From NCBI RefSeq assembly GCF_003201815.1, contig NZ_QJKB01000001.1, positions 1,178,001 through 1,242,000 on the forward strand: a DNA stretch of 64,000 bases. The letters run 5' to 3'. The notes beneath the pieces were generated by a model. That model had not been told where the DNA came from and did not search any database. It saw only the letters and a program-made list of their open reading frames with translations. Numbering within the stretch: position 1 is the first letter of the stretch; each line of letters starts with the position of its first letter. Both the position numbers and the translations under genes were made by a program. The stretch comes from Undibacterium pigrum. Lineage in GTDB: Bacteria; Pseudomonadota; Gammaproteobacteria; Burkholderiales; Burkholderiaceae_D. Positions 49,430-58,757 of the stretch are shown piece by piece.

Positions 49430-50632
49430 TCACCAACTGGTTTCGCGTTCTGCCGTCGACGAGATTTTATGTATAGCCAAATCTGCACCTTCAAACTCTT
49501 CTTCAGGATCTAGACGTATGCCGATGAGTTTTTTCAGGCTGGCATAAATGATATAGCCACCAACAAAAGCAATCGTAATTCCCATTAAAGTGCCCAGCAA
49601 TTGCGACATGAAGCTGACGCCACCAAGGCCACCCAAAGACTTTAATCCAAAAATACCTGCCGCTATCCCCCCCCAGGCACCGCACAGACCATGCAGGGGC
49701 CAGACGCCCAGTACATCATCAACCTTCCATTTATTTTGCGTCCAGGTAAACATCCAGACAAAGATGGCACCGGCAATGCCACCAGTAAGCAAAGCACCCA
49801 GGGGATGCATGAGATCAGAACCGGCGCAAACGGCAACCAGACCAGCCAGGGGGCCGTTGTAGACAAAACCAGGATCATTCTTGCCGAGGATGAAAGCGAT
49901 CAGAGTGCCTCCCACCATGGCCATCAAAGAATTCATGGCAACCAGGCCATTCATCTTATCCATGGTTTGTGCGCTCATAACATTGAACCCAAACCAGCCC
50001 ACAGTCAGTATCCAGGCACCCAGTGCCAGAAAAGGGATGCTGGATGGCGGGTGGGCAGCAATCGCTCCATTCTTCATATAACGACCACGACGCGCGCCCA
50101 GCAACAATACTGCTGGCAGGGCCACCCATCCACCGAAAGCATGCACCACGATGGAACCAGCAAAATCATGAAACTCTTCAGAGAAAGCTGCCTTCAACCA
50201 TGCCTGTATGCCGAAACGCTGGTTCCAGGCTATACCCTCAAACAAGGGATAAAGTACGCCAACCAATAAAGCAGTAGCGATCAACTGTGGATGAAATTTT
50301 GCCCGTTCGGCAATCCCACCTGAGATAATGGCAGGGATGGCAGCAGCAAAGGTCAGCAAGAAAAAGAACTTGACCATCTCAAAGCCATTTTTTGCAACCA
50401 GTACCTCGGCGCCAGAATAAAACTGCACACCGTAAGCAATGGTATAACCAACAAAAAAATAGGCGATGGTGGATACTGCAAAGTCGACGAGTATCTTGAC
50501 CAGGGCATTAACCTGATTTTTCTTGCGCACGGTACCTAATTCTAAAAACGCAAAACCCGCGTGCATTGCTAAAATCATGATTGCGCCAAGCAAGATAAAC
50601 AAAGCGTCTGCGCTGCTATTTTGTGCATCCAT
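49430..50632 (-). CDS. amt: Ammonium transporter (Amt family)
   Basis: Amt proteins are trimeric inner-membrane ammonium channels. The 400-residue protein starts MDAQNSSADALFILLGAIMI and has about eleven helices. Pore-region residues are visible as FAGSIVVHAFGGWVALPA and LHGLCGAWGGIAAGIFG, giving the two conserved His positions. The end is EEFEGADLAIHKISS, as in many family members. Start at 50632 matches the family N-terminus; the frame extends 69 codons upstream with polar, Cys-rich sequence that is not signal-like. GGGAG lies 9 nt before the ATG. No glnK neighbour is present. Nitrogen regulation is expected but no NtrC or sigma-54 site was recognised. Confidence 0.93.
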   Translation of the reverse strand: MDAQNSSADALFILLGAIMILAMHAGFAFLELGTVRKKNQVNALVKILVDFAVSTIAYFFVGYTIAYGVQFYSGAEVLVAKNGFEMVKFFFLLTFAAAIPAIISGGIAERAKFHPQLIATALLVGVLYPLFEGIAWNQRFGIQAWLKAAFSEEFHDFAGSIVVHAFGGWVALPAVLLLGARRGRYMKNGAIAAHPPSSIPFLALGAWILTVGWFGFNVMSAQTMDKMNGLVAMNSLMAMVGGTLIAFILGKNDPGFVYNGPLAGLVAVCAGSDLMHPLGALLTGGIAGAIFVWMFTWTQNKWKVDDVLGVWPLHGLCGAWGGIAAGIFGLKSLGGLGGVSFMSQLLGTLMGITIAFVGGYIIYASLKKLIGIRLDPEEEFEGADLAIHKISSTAERETSW

Positions 50633-50819
50633 GCAAAATATCTCCCAATATAAGTGCGAATTTGAATTAATAATGCACTGATAAAGCAAAATACATTCCA
50701 ATTTGGTGCAACCGATAAGTGATTGATTTAATGCGATTTTTAAAAGCTGATTATTTAACGAACAACTCTGACGCACTGAAATATGGCGTTTTTTTGGTGC
50801 AAACCATATCGGGGGTTGC

Positions 50820-51536
50820 GTGATACCTTGGCTGGACACAAATAGCCCATTTCCCGATCCCAGTACCGCACTGACAGAGGATGATGGCGCTGCGGGCTTG
50901 CTGGCCGCTGGCGCAGACCTGTCAGCAGAGCGCCTGTTATATGCTTACAAAAACGGTATCTTTCCCTGGTTTTCCGAGGGACAACCTATCTTGTGGTGGT
51001 CTACCGATCCCCGCATGGTTTTACAGGTTGGCGACTTCAAACTATCGCTCAGCCTGAAGAAGCGCCTGCGCCAGATCAGCAAGGACCCGCGATGGCAAGT
51101 GCGTTTTGATACTGCCTTTGAAGATGTCATGCGTGCTTGTGCCGCACCGCGCGGCGAAGATCAAGGCACCTGGATTTCTGAAGATATCGTCCAGGGTTAT
51201 TGTGGTCTGCACAAGCTGGGCTATGCCCATTCCACAGAAGTATGGCTGGATGACGAACTGGTGGGTGGTGCTTATGGCGTTTGCATAGGTCGCATGTTTT
51301 ATGGAGAGTCCATGTTTGCCAGGGTTGCCGATGCATCCAAAGTAGCCTTGGCACACCTGGTATTTTTCTTGCGTGAACATGGTGTGAAAATGTTAGACTG
51401 CCAGCAAGAGACAGCGCATTTGGCATCTCTGGGCGCAAAAGCGATCAGCAGAGCCGATTTTTTGCGTTGGGTGAAACATGCCAGCACCTTGCCAGCGATT
51501 AGCAATTGGACCATAGTCAACAAGATCAGCCCGTGA
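50820..51536 (+). CDS. aat: Leucyl/phenylalanyl-tRNA--protein transferase
   Basis: Aat adds Leu or Phe from aminoacyl-tRNA to the N-terminus of proteins carrying Lys or Arg, marking them for ClpS/ClpAP degradation. The 238-residue protein begins [17 protein letters not shown]. It has the core GNIFPWF-like [61 protein letters not shown] and a final SRADFLRW. Start is GTG at 50820 behind a GGGGG run. Its last codons overlap the bpt GTG, so both N-end-rule transferases are coupled. Confidence 0.96.
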   Translation: MIPWLDTNSPFPDPSTALTEDDGAAGLLAAGADLSAERLLYAYKNGIFPWFSEGQPILWWSTDPRMVLQVGDFKLSLSLKKRLRQISKDPRWQVRFDTAFEDVMRACAAPRGEDQGTWISEDIVQGYCGLHKLGYAHSTEVWLDDELVGGAYGVCIGRMFYGESMFARVADASKVALAHLVFFLREHGVKMLDCQQETAHLASLGAKAISRADFLRWVKHASTLPAISNWTIVNKISP

Positions 51537-52264
51537 CCCAGCTTAACGAACTCCCCTTCGCCAGCATACAGTTTTATGCGACAGCGCCCTACCCTTGCAG
51601 TTATCTGGAAGGCTTGCAGGCGCGTTCACAAGTGGCAACTCCCGCGCACCTGATTAATGCCGATGCATATTCAGAGCTGGTGAAGAGTGGTTTCCGTCGC
51701 AGTGGCATTTTTATTTATCGGCCACATTGCGATAACTGCCAGGCTTGCACACCGGTGCGCGTGCGCGTCAATGAATTTGAAACCAACCGCAGCCAGCGCC
51801 GCGCCTGGAAAAAACATGGCAACCTGCATGCCCGCGTGAGCAGTCTCAGTTATGTACATGAGCATTATGAGTTGTATCAGCGCTATCAGGGTGAACGTCA
51901 TTCTGGCGGCGGCATGGACAATGACAGCCGTGATCAGTATGCGCAGTTCCTGTTGCAAAGCCGGGTGAATACCCGTCTGGTTGAGTTCAGGGATGAGAAA
52001 AATGTTTTGCGCATGGTCAGCATCATTGATGTGCTGACAGATGGTCTGTCGTCGGTTTACACCTTTTATGACCCGGATGATGCGACTGCATCCTACGGCA
52101 CCTACAATGTACTGTGGCAGATAGAGCAAACACGCTTATTGAAGCTACCCTATGTCTATCTGGGCTACTGGATTGCTGCCAGTCCCAAGATGGCTTACAA
52201 AACCAATTTCCGCCCCCTTGATGCCTTGATGCAGGGGCGCTGGCAGACTTTGCGCGAGCTGTGA
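51533..52264 (+). CDS. bpt: Aspartate/glutamate leucyltransferase
   Basis: Bpt adds leucine to proteins starting with Asp or Glu. The 243-residue protein starts at the GTG inside the GTGA overlap with aat, giving [24 protein letters not shown]. It has the cysteine-rich segment [14 protein letters not shown] (Cys66, 69, 72) and a later catalytic region with [20 protein letters not shown] and [21 protein letters not shown] longer frame from a TTG at 51506 exists but would overlap aat by 31 nt; the GTGA overlap is the typical coupling. Together with aat it completes the two-branch leucylation pathway. Confidence 0.95.
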   Translation: MTQLNELPFASIQFYATAPYPCSYLEGLQARSQVATPAHLINADAYSELVKSGFRRSGIFIYRPHCDNCQACTPVRVRVNEFETNRSQRRAWKKHGNLHARVSSLSYVHEHYELYQRYQGERHSGGGMDNDSRDQYAQFLLQSRVNTRLVEFRDEKNVLRMVSIIDVLTDGLSSVYTFYDPDDATASYGTYNVLWQIEQTRLLKLPYVYLGYWIAASPKMAYKTNFRPLDALMQGRWQTLREL

Positions 52265-52321
52265 AGCCCGTCCCCTGCCCTTCAAATTTTATTTTTTAAC
52301 TTTTTTACCCATCCCATTTAC

Positions 52322-53368
52322 ATGTCTGCAAAACTTCTTTACTCCCTGATCCGCCCTGCCCTGTTTGCCATGGATCCGGAAAATGCCCATCACCTGACCT
52401 TACCTGCGCTGCAGCGTGCCAATAAACTGGGCCTGGGTGGCTTGCTGGGAAATAAACCTGCAGAAGATGCGCGCACTGTCATGGGTGTGCGCTTTCCTAA
52501 TCCAGTAGGCCTGGCCGCAGGTCTGGACAAGGATGGCGCGTATATTGATGGCCTGGCAGCAATAGGTTTTGGCTCAATCGAAATTGGCACGGTCACTCCA
52601 CGTGCACAAGCGGGCAACCCCAAGCCACGGATGTTCCGCCTGCCACAAGCAGATGCGATTATCAACCGCATGGGTTTTAACAATGGTGGTGTCGATGCCT
52701 TTGTCAAAAACGTGCAGGCATCTCGCTTTTATCAGGACAAACAAGGTGTGCTTGGTCTCAACATCGGCAAGAATGCCGATACACCCATAGAACGTGCGGC
52801 AGAAGATTATCTACATTGCCTGGCCAAGGTTTATCCCTATGCCAGTTATGTGACAGTGAATATCTCTTCCCCCAACACCAAGAACCTGCGCCAGTTGCAA
52901 GGTGCGACTGAGCTGGATGCCTTGCTGTCGCAACTGAAGGAGGCCCAGCAAAAGCTGGCCGATGAGCACAAGCGTTATGTCCCGGTTGCGCTGAAGATCG
53001 CCCCAGATATTGATGCAGAACAGATCAAGACCATAGCCGAAGCTTTGTTGCGTCATAAGATAGACGGCGTCATTGCCACCAATACCACCATCACCCGCGA
53101 TGCCGTGCAAGGCTTGCCACATGCAGAAGAAACCGGCGGCCTGTCTGGCAAACCCGTGTTTGAATTATCCAACCGCGTCATCCGCGCTCTGAAGGCAGAA
53201 CTTGGTAATGAATTACCCATCATTGGTGTGGGCGGGATTTTTTCTGGTGCCGATGCAGTAGCTAAAATGCAGGCGGGAGCGGCGCTGGTACAAGTGTATT
53301 CCGGCCTGATTTATCAAGGCCCGGCCCTGGTGAAAGACTGCGCAGACGCCTTACGCCAACACAAATAA
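52322..53368 (+). CDS. pyrD: Dihydroorotate dehydrogenase (quinone), class 2
   Basis: PyrD oxidises dihydroorotate to orotate with FMN and passes electrons to quinone at the inner membrane. The 348-residue protein starts with the amphipathic membrane-binding helices ([23 protein letters not shown]). It has [20 protein letters not shown] and [17 protein letters not shown] with the catalytic Ser. [13 protein letters not shown] and the final [15 protein letters not shown] complete the FMN site. The N-terminal extension and catalytic Ser mark class 2. It follows bpt by 57 bp without a terminator, so it may be in the same unit. ATG at 52322; the ribosome-binding site is weak. Confidence 0.96.
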   Translation: MSAKLLYSLIRPALFAMDPENAHHLTLPALQRANKLGLGGLLGNKPAEDARTVMGVRFPNPVGLAAGLDKDGAYIDGLAAIGFGSIEIGTVTPRAQAGNPKPRMFRLPQADAIINRMGFNNGGVDAFVKNVQASRFYQDKQGVLGLNIGKNADTPIERAAEDYLHCLAKVYPYASYVTVNISSPNTKNLRQLQGATELDALLSQLKEAQQKLADEHKRYVPVALKIAPDIDAEQIKTIAEALLRHKIDGVIATNTTITRDAVQGLPHAEETGGLSGKPVFELSNRVIRALKAELGNELPIIGVGGIFSGADAVAKMQAGAALVQVYSGLIYQGPALVKDCADALRQHK

Positions 53369-53380
53369 ATCATTCTGACC

Positions 53381-54424
53381 ATGAAAAAAATCTTACTCGG
53401 CAACAGCCAGCTCAGCGTCTCCACGATTTGCCTGGGCACCATGACTTTTGGTGAACAAAATACTGAAGCAGAAGCACATGATCAGCTTGATTATGCGCTG
53501 GAACGCGGTATCAATTTTATCGATACCGCAGAAATGTACCCTGTCATGCCGCGTGCTGCCACACAGGGCAAGACCGAGCAATACATAGGTAGCTGGATAA
53601 AAAAATCCGGCAAGCGTAGTGAAATCGTATTAGCGACCAAAGTGGCTGGCCCCTCACGTGGTATGGGCTGGATACGCGATGGCGAAAATGATTTGAATGA
53701 AAAGAATATTCGCGCCGCCATAGAAACCAGCTTGCAACGTCTGCAAACTGATTACATCGACCTGTATCAATTACACTGGCCCAGCCGCAATGCCCCCATT
53801 TTTGGACAAAAACAATTTGATCCGGCACTGGAAAGACCATGCACAGATATTGCAGAAACCGTTGCTGTCTTGAATGCCCTCGTCGAGGAAGGCAAGATAC
53901 GCGCCTTTGGTGTATCGAATGAAACATCCTGGGGTGTCAGCGAATTTATCAAACAGGCAGAACTGCAGGGTGCAGCGCGCATCGCCAGCATACAAAATGC
54001 TTATAGCCTGGTAAACCGCTCGTTTGAACAGGGTCTGGATGAAACCTGTTTCCGTGAAAATGTAGGCTTGCTGGCATATAGCCCGCTGGCATTTGGCCAG
54101 CTCACGGCCAAGTACACCGATGACGCAAAAGCCCATGGCCGCCTGACGATATTCCCGCCAACCTGGAGCCCGCGCTATATGCGTGCCAGCGTATTTGAGG
54201 CCAGCAAAGCATATGCAGTTCTGGCGCGTGAGCATGGCTTGACGCCAGCACAACTGGCACTGGCCTGGTGTTATTCACGCAGCTTTGTTGCCAGCACCAT
54301 CATAGGTGCAACCAATCTGGTGCAATTAAAAGAAAATATTGATGCGCTGGACGTGCAGCTCAGCGACGAAGTCATACAAGGGGTCAACGGTATTCATGAA
54401 AAGCTGAATAACCCGGGTCAATAA
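53381..54424 (+). CDS. Aldo/keto reductase (Tas-like)
   Basis: The 347-residue TIM-barrel oxidoreductase uses NADPH on aldehydes or ketones. It starts KKILLGNSQLSVSTICLGTMTFG. The catalytic tetrad is visible: Asp and Tyr in NFIDTAEMYPV, Lys in LATKVAG and His in LYQLHWPSRN. The late SFVASTIIGATNLVQLKENI segment is the NADP site. The PVMPRAATQGKTEQYIGSW loop resembles the E. coli Tas protein. It lies 12 bp after pyrD, so readthrough is likely. Substrate unknown. Confidence 0.92.
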   Translation: MKKILLGNSQLSVSTICLGTMTFGEQNTEAEAHDQLDYALERGINFIDTAEMYPVMPRAATQGKTEQYIGSWIKKSGKRSEIVLATKVAGPSRGMGWIRDGENDLNEKNIRAAIETSLQRLQTDYIDLYQLHWPSRNAPIFGQKQFDPALERPCTDIAETVAVLNALVEEGKIRAFGVSNETSWGVSEFIKQAELQGAARIASIQNAYSLVNRSFEQGLDETCFRENVGLLAYSPLAFGQLTAKYTDDAKAHGRLTIFPPTWSPRYMRASVFEASKAYAVLAREHGLTPAQLALAWCYSRSFVASTIIGATNLVQLKENIDALDVQLSDEVIQGVNGIHEKLNNPGQ

Positions 54425-54551
54425 GCTGATCAATAAGCTTAAGCATTGGGGCATCAAAAAAACGATAGCGCCGGCAGAGGAATCTTTTTTGACATAGAAT
54501 GCACTTGCAATTGCAACAAATGCCTATTGATCCTTTCACTGGAGAACCGAG

Positions 54552-54902
54552 ATGTCCCAATTGCGTATTAATCTTCTCAAGCTTGGTGTCTGCGTCCTGC
54601 TGATTATGGGATTGCTGATGGTCTTTTCACACAGCGCCTTTCCCAATGCATCGCTATTCACGATGGCATTTTACTCTGCCGCCTTCATGATCTTTGTACT
54701 TGCACTTGGATTTGCCAGTGTTTTCATCACGGGTGAATTCAAGCAATGGTGCCTCAATAACGGTGCAACCGATACTGGCTGGCTCTGGTTTAATGCCGAA
54801 CCTCCAGGCCTGGAGGCGATGAGAAATGGCATTGACGTCACCACCTTGTCAGCCAAAGCAAAACCGTCAGCAACGTCAAGCCAAGTCACTGACAAAACCT
54901 GA
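54552..54902 (+). CDS. Small two-helix membrane protein of unknown function
   Basis: The 116-residue product has two predicted helices (LLKLGVCVLLIMGLLMVF; AAFMIFVLALGFASVFI) and then a polar C-terminal part of about 50 residues. ATG at 54552 follows GGAGAACCGAG. I do not recognise a family. The codon use and reading frame look like a real gene, and it ends at a hairpin shared with the convergent cyclophilin gene. Confidence 0.65.
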   Translation: MSQLRINLLKLGVCVLLIMGLLMVFSHSAFPNASLFTMAFYSAAFMIFVLALGFASVFITGEFKQWCLNNGATDTGWLWFNAEPPGLEAMRNGIDVTTLSAKAKPSATSSQVTDKT

Positions 54903-54908
54903 TACTTT

Positions 54909-54941
54909 AAGCGCAGGCCAGACCTTCATCTGCCTGCGCTT
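54909..54941. terminator. Terminator between convergent genes
   Basis: AAGCGCAGGC pairs perfectly with GCCTGCGCTT around a 13-nt loop. The flank is TTTCAACTTG on the plus strand; T content is modest. It lies between the stops of the small membrane protein and the cyclophilin. Confidence 0.65.
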
Positions 54942-54953
54942 TCAACTTGCGAC

Positions 54954-55910
54954 TTACTTTTGTACGCGAATTGGCAGTGGTACATTGCACAGGTCTATAT
55001 GTCCTGCTGGTACTTTATACCACTCACCCCCACGATTTCTTTGTGCATCAACGATGGATTTGAAGGTTGCGGTATCAGTGCGTATGATTTCCAGCTTGCT
55101 GCGCTCAGACACTGGGACATCGGCTGCGACTTTGATGGCTTTGATAGGTGTGCGCTCTTCAGGCTTTTCATAAAAACCGAGCGGACCAGTTCCACGTGGC
55201 AGGGTCGTCAATAACTCCATACCCTGTACAACGCGACCAACGACGGTGATATTTCTGTCGAGCTGCCTGGGTGCGTGACCAGTTACCACATACAGGGATG
55301 TACCATCACCACTATTTGACTCGGTACCACGGGCTACACCAACACTGGCATAGCAATGCGCTAGCCAAGCCGTGCCAGCCTTGGGGTCACGACCTGCTGG
55401 AAAACTATTTGCATGGCCAACTTGCGGCGCATAACCATCAATATCTGGCAAACGGGTGAATGGCAGGTTAGCCGCATATTTGACAGTGAACTCAGCATCA
55501 AGTTTGCGCTTGGCAGTTTTTACTTCGCGTTTTTCATCAGGATCAGCCCATTGCGCGACATAATTTTCTTGTGAACGCACGATAGCCAGGCCATCAAAAT
55601 ACCCCTCGCGCACCAATGCCTTGATGTTTTGTGCATGATTAGGTGCAAAATCTGGTGCCAGTTCTATCACGACTCGGCCTTTTGGCAATTCCAGGTACAG
55701 GGTATTTTCTAGATTCAAAGCTCGCCAGTCTGCTGCGCTGGAGTTTTTCACAAGATCAGCAAGATTAAACTTGGATGCCTGTACCGCTGGCACTGGCGCA
55801 CTCTTGTTTTTTGCTTGCGCTACTTGAGCTGTGACTGACAAAAACAAACCCGCCGCGACACAGGCAGCCAGGGATTTTCCAGATGGTATAACAGCAAAAC
55901 GTAAAGACAT
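54954..55910 (-). CDS. Secreted cyclophilin-type peptidyl-prolyl isomerase
   Basis: The 318-residue product has a signal peptide (SLAACVAAGLFLSVTAQVAQA). A cyclophilin domain covers about 60-280, with LELPKGRVVIELAPDFAPNHAQNIKALVREGYFDGLAIVRS, AHCYASVGVARGTESNSGDG and ITVVGRVVQGMELLTTLPRG. It belongs to the larger periplasmic bacterial cyclophilins rather than the 165-residue PpiA. Likely role is folding of exported proteins. ATG at 55910. Confidence 0.88.
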   Translation of the reverse strand: MSLRFAVIPSGKSLAACVAAGLFLSVTAQVAQAKNKSAPVPAVQASKFNLADLVKNSSAADWRALNLENTLYLELPKGRVVIELAPDFAPNHAQNIKALVREGYFDGLAIVRSQENYVAQWADPDEKREVKTAKRKLDAEFTVKYAANLPFTRLPDIDGYAPQVGHANSFPAGRDPKAGTAWLAHCYASVGVARGTESNSGDGTSLYVVTGHAPRQLDRNITVVGRVVQGMELLTTLPRGTGPLGFYEKPEERTPIKAIKVAADVPVSERSKLEIIRTDTATFKSIVDAQRNRGGEWYKVPAGHIDLCNVPLPIRVQK

Positions 55911-56178
55911 TATTTGACCCCGTTAAGATGAAAAAGGAAGCAAAGTCGGGAACCCGTACATCAATTACATGGTAAGAGTTCTGGCAAGCATTTGCCGCAA
56001 CGGCAAGAATGGCAGACCTTACGCGAATGACACTGTTTTGTCCATATACCTTAAATATATCTATGAAATGAAAGCCCGGAGATATGACTTATTTCTTTGT
56101 TTTTTTGATTGTAATATTGCAAAAAACTGCTAAATCCGGTAAAACCTGATTCAATCTTTTACATCAAGGAGTCCTTGT

Positions 56179-56622
56179 TTGAAACCTCAACTTCAGGCAC
56201 CAACCGGTGCATTCGTAGGCGCTTCCTGGGCAGCATTGTTTATCGGTGCAGGCACTTATCTGGCGGGCGTCTGGAATGCCGGGATGCAGCTCAATGAAAA
56301 AGGTTACTATTTCACCATATTGATGTACGGTTTATTTGCTGCAGTATCCCTGCAAAAATCTGTGCGCGACAGACTGGAGGGCATCCCTGTCACCAACATT
56401 TACTTTGGCCTGTGCTGGTTATCTCTGATCCTGTCCATTAGCTTGCTGGCCGTGGGCTTGGTCAATGCCACGCTGGGCTGGAGTGAAAAGGGCTTCTTTG
56501 CCATGTCATTCTTGCTAAGTCTGTTCGCTGCTGTTGCAGTACAAAAAAATGTTCGCGACATCAATTTGCTCCAGCGTGATGGCAATACCCTGCCCATGCA
56601 TGATGAATATGAGAAAAAATGA
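56179..56622 (+). CDS. YiaA/YiaB family inner-membrane protein
   Basis: The 147-residue protein contains two tandem YiaAB two-helix units: about 10-60 ([40 protein letters not shown]) and about 70-130 ([42 protein letters not shown]). Each ends in QK-VRD. The start is TTG at 56179; AAGGAG lies 7 nt upstream, and the next in-frame ATG is over 30 codons in, so the TTG is well supported. E. coli homologues have no settled function. It is followed 36 bp later by an acidic protein gene. Confidence 0.88.
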   Translation: MKPQLQAPTGAFVGASWAALFIGAGTYLAGVWNAGMQLNEKGYYFTILMYGLFAAVSLQKSVRDRLEGIPVTNIYFGLCWLSLILSISLLAVGLVNATLGWSEKGFFAMSFLLSLFAAVAVQKNVRDINLLQRDGNTLPMHDEYEKK

Positions 56623-56658
56623 TTCCCTGGTGCCAGCCACTGAAAGCCCCTGTTTGTT

Positions 56659-57114
56659 ATGAGTAATGACACTCCGGATAACGGAGACTTTGCCGCCTAT
56701 CTGGAGAATCTGGATAGGCGGAGGAAAACAAATACCACGCAAAATCCGGCTACCAGTACTGCACTGCCAATATCTGAACATTCAAACGGTGCAGATACGA
56801 CAGATCAGGAACTCTCAGAACTCCCCCCCATCTCTGATGATGAATTGCTGACGCAGGCACTTGCCTCTGAAGGCGAGAGCATAGACTACGATCTGGACGA
56901 AAGTCCGGAAAATGGTACAGATGCGGGAGCAGATGCCGGCGCACAGGAGAAGCCTGAAGTTGCTACCCTGGCATTTCTTGGGGAACATGCACTGCAACTG
57001 GCTGACCCGCCTGTAGCTGCAGAGCTCGAAAATATTCCACCGATTACGGATGAAGAGCTGATGCAACAGGCACTGGCCCATCCAGCCGACAATGAAGAGC
57101 TTCCTTCCGAATAA
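56659..57114 (+). CDS. Acidic protein with a duplicated PPI-(S/T)-DEEL motif, unknown function
   Basis: The 151-residue protein is strongly acidic, low in aromatic residues and probably mostly disordered, without signal peptide or membrane helix. Two copies of a helix-forming motif stand out: PPISDDELLTQALAS (about 56-70) and PPITDEELMQQALAH (about 127-141). They are separated by a run of Gly, Ala and Asp. I recognise no family. The motifs could be short binding modules. It is co-directional with YiaA/B and ends at a strong terminator. Start ATG at 56659; a clear ribosome-binding site is lacking. Confidence 0.65.
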   Translation: MSNDTPDNGDFAAYLENLDRRRKTNTTQNPATSTALPISEHSNGADTTDQELSELPPISDDELLTQALASEGESIDYDLDESPENGTDAGADAGAQEKPEVATLAFLGEHALQLADPPVAAELENIPPITDEELMQQALAHPADNEELPSE

Positions 57115-57124
57115 ACAAGCATAA

Positions 57125-57167
57125 AAAAATGGCCTGCATTTGACTGAACAAATGCAGGCCATTTTTT
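57125..57167. terminator. Bidirectional terminator between convergent genes
   Basis: AAATGGCCTGCATTT pairs with AAATGCAGGCCATTT around an 8-nt loop, flanked by A- and T-runs, between the stops of the acidic protein (+) and the methyltransferase (-). Confidence 0.9.
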
Positions 57168-57182
57168 ATTACTGGTAATTAT

Positions 57183-58106
57183 TTAGCCGTAAGCCAGCGA
57201 CAAATGTCCGGCGCGGATGGCAGTTGTAGATTTCACTTCTACCTGCATGGAGTTTTGCAGCGAAGCGATAGAGCCACCAGCGCGATACTGGAAGCTGACC
57301 TGCAGCAGATCACCCTCTTTCACCGCAACAGGCTGGGCCAGGGGTAATGCCATGTAATGGTTCAGCCAGTCTATGGTCGATGACGACTCCATCAACACGG
57401 CCAGAATATTTTTGGTCACAAAGCGCAAGGCGCTGACTGTTCCAGCTTTTTCTACCGTAAAGCTGCCTTCCCATTTGATTTGCATGTCATTGGCCTGGCT
57501 GAAATCAATAATGCTGTACAACGCTGGTTGCGCCAGTTCTACCGTATCGGCAGAAAATGCGCCTGGTTGCTGGAATTGAATAATCGGTGCCTGATAGCCA
57601 GAGAAATCATAGGTTTGCTGCAATGGCTGCACTGCCATGACAACAGCCTCAGGAATGAACAGTGGCAAGGGGCCGCCAAATTTGGCCACATAGCGTTTCT
57701 TGAAATTTTCTATGACTTCTACCTGTTTTTCGCGCAGCATGGCCACGTGTATCATTTCGCAAATGACGATGTCTACAGGTTCTGGTGGCAAGTATTCAAA
57801 AGCATCTGCGTGTATGACTTCGACTTTGTCACCATAGCGATTCATGGCCAGCAAGCGACGCGCTTCATCGACCATATCAGGATTGAATTCTACGCAATAG
57901 ACTTTGGCCGCAGCCTGGGCCGCAAACCAGGAAAGTACGCCAGTACCTCCACCCAGCTCCAGGACTTTTGCGCCTTCAAATACCTGGCGACGTATCGCCG
58001 CTTTGAAATTATCCATGCGGTTCAAATCCATCAGCATATTGTGATGGTATTGCAGGGGGATAAACTGTCCGAGGTAGCAGCTCTCTGCCTCACGTTCTAT
58101 CAACAT
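57183..58106 (-). CDS. PRMT-like class I methyltransferase
   Basis: The 307-residue protein has the layout of protein arginine methyltransferases. It starts with the helical YHHNMLMDLNRMDNFKAAI (about 20-38). The SAM motif VLELGGGTGVLSW (48-60), an acidic end of strand 2 (YCVEFNP) and HADAFEYLPP follow. The double-E loop CEMIHVAMLRE has Glu117 and Glu126 spaced as in eukaryotic PRMTs. A beta-barrel-like C-terminal half carries TIDWLNHYMALPL, which aligns with the THW loop region. Start at 58106 has GGAG 5 nt upstream; the frame extends 32 codons further, not supported. It stands alone between a terminator and the palindromic element. Substrate not known. Confidence 0.85.
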   Translation of the reverse strand: MLIEREAESCYLGQFIPLQYHHNMLMDLNRMDNFKAAIRRQVFEGAKVLELGGGTGVLSWFAAQAAAKVYCVEFNPDMVDEARRLLAMNRYGDKVEVIHADAFEYLPPEPVDIVICEMIHVAMLREKQVEVIENFKKRYVAKFGGPLPLFIPEAVVMAVQPLQQTYDFSGYQAPIIQFQQPGAFSADTVELAQPALYSIIDFSQANDMQIKWEGSFTVEKAGTVSALRFVTKNILAVLMESSSTIDWLNHYMALPLAQPVAVKEGDLLQVSFQYRAGGSIASLQNSMQVEVKSTTAIRAGHLSLAYG

Positions 58107-58425
58107 GTTCACTCCTTCATTTCCTGGTTTCATCATATGGCTGCCATCTGAAGTTTCAACAGGACAGTCAATTTTTTCGCCAGCAACACGCAAATTTTTC
58201 AATTCACTGAGCGCATGGCTTGAGAAACTGATTATCCTTGGGTTACAAGGAAATGAATCACGGAGGTGAATAAGGAATCTGTGTCAATTCTTGCTTATAG
58301 CAAAGAGTGGCACATGCAATATGTCCACAAATTAACTTTATGCAAAGAAACGAATATGCGCAATAAAATATGCGTAAATATGCTTAATACTAGTTTTCAA
58401 CAACAAGTAAAGAAATTTAACATAT
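58107..58425. other. Spacer upstream of the methyltransferase
   Basis: About 320 bp. The first 100 bp could encode an N-terminal extension of the methyltransferase but lack family character. The rest is AT-rich, presumably with the methyltransferase promoter on the minus strand. No operator or gene is recognised. Confidence 0.5.
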
Positions 58426-58696
58426 TTAGAACTCATTTCATAAATAGAATGAGATGCGTTTGCCTCATAACGTGGGCTGGCAAGGCGGACGAGGTAGTCA
58501 ATAGCTTTGCCTATTGATAACGAGTCCAACGCAGTCCAGCGCGCGTTATGAGGCAAACCCTTCGGGAACTGACGATTTGGGCGCATTGCAGCGTTGCGCC
58601 CCTCGCTAAGGCAAGAGCCTTAGCAGCGGGTCACGCCTTGCACTGCATCCCAAATCGTCTTGTTCGCACTCATCCTATTTATGAAATGAGTTCTAA
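58426..58696. repeat. 271-bp palindromic MITE-like element with terminal inverted repeats
   Basis: The ends are 28-bp inverted repeats differing at one position: TTAGAACTCATTTCATAAATAG at the left, and its complement ending GTTCTAA at the right. Both ends abut TA. Inside are two further palindromes. Arms GTTTGCCTCATAACG (58458-58472) and its complement (58544-58558) enclose an apex hairpin TCAATAG/CTATTGA. Arms GACGATTTGGG (58571-58581) and its complement (58649-58659) enclose an apex hairpin GCTAAGGC/GCCTTAGC. No transposase or convincing frame is inside. A partial copy is at 47537-47586. A non-autonomous transposable element is the best reading. Confidence 0.75.
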
Positions 58697-58757
58697 TAAT
58701 ATGGCTGGAAAAGAAAAATCACAAAAACTTTGGATTACTTCTTTTGGATGGTTTGTT

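Noticed and set aside
58266..58517. 83-codon plus-strand frame running into the palindromic element
   Set aside because: It crosses the terminal repeat, has no ribosome-binding site, and its C-terminus is only the translation of the repeat; the same peptide appears from the 47.5-kb copy.
58458..58558. Possible integron attC site because of paired GTTATGAG/CTCATAAC arms
   Set aside because: The arms do not fit RYYYAAC/GTTRRRY cores, there is no integrase or cassette array, and the element has its own terminal inverted repeats.
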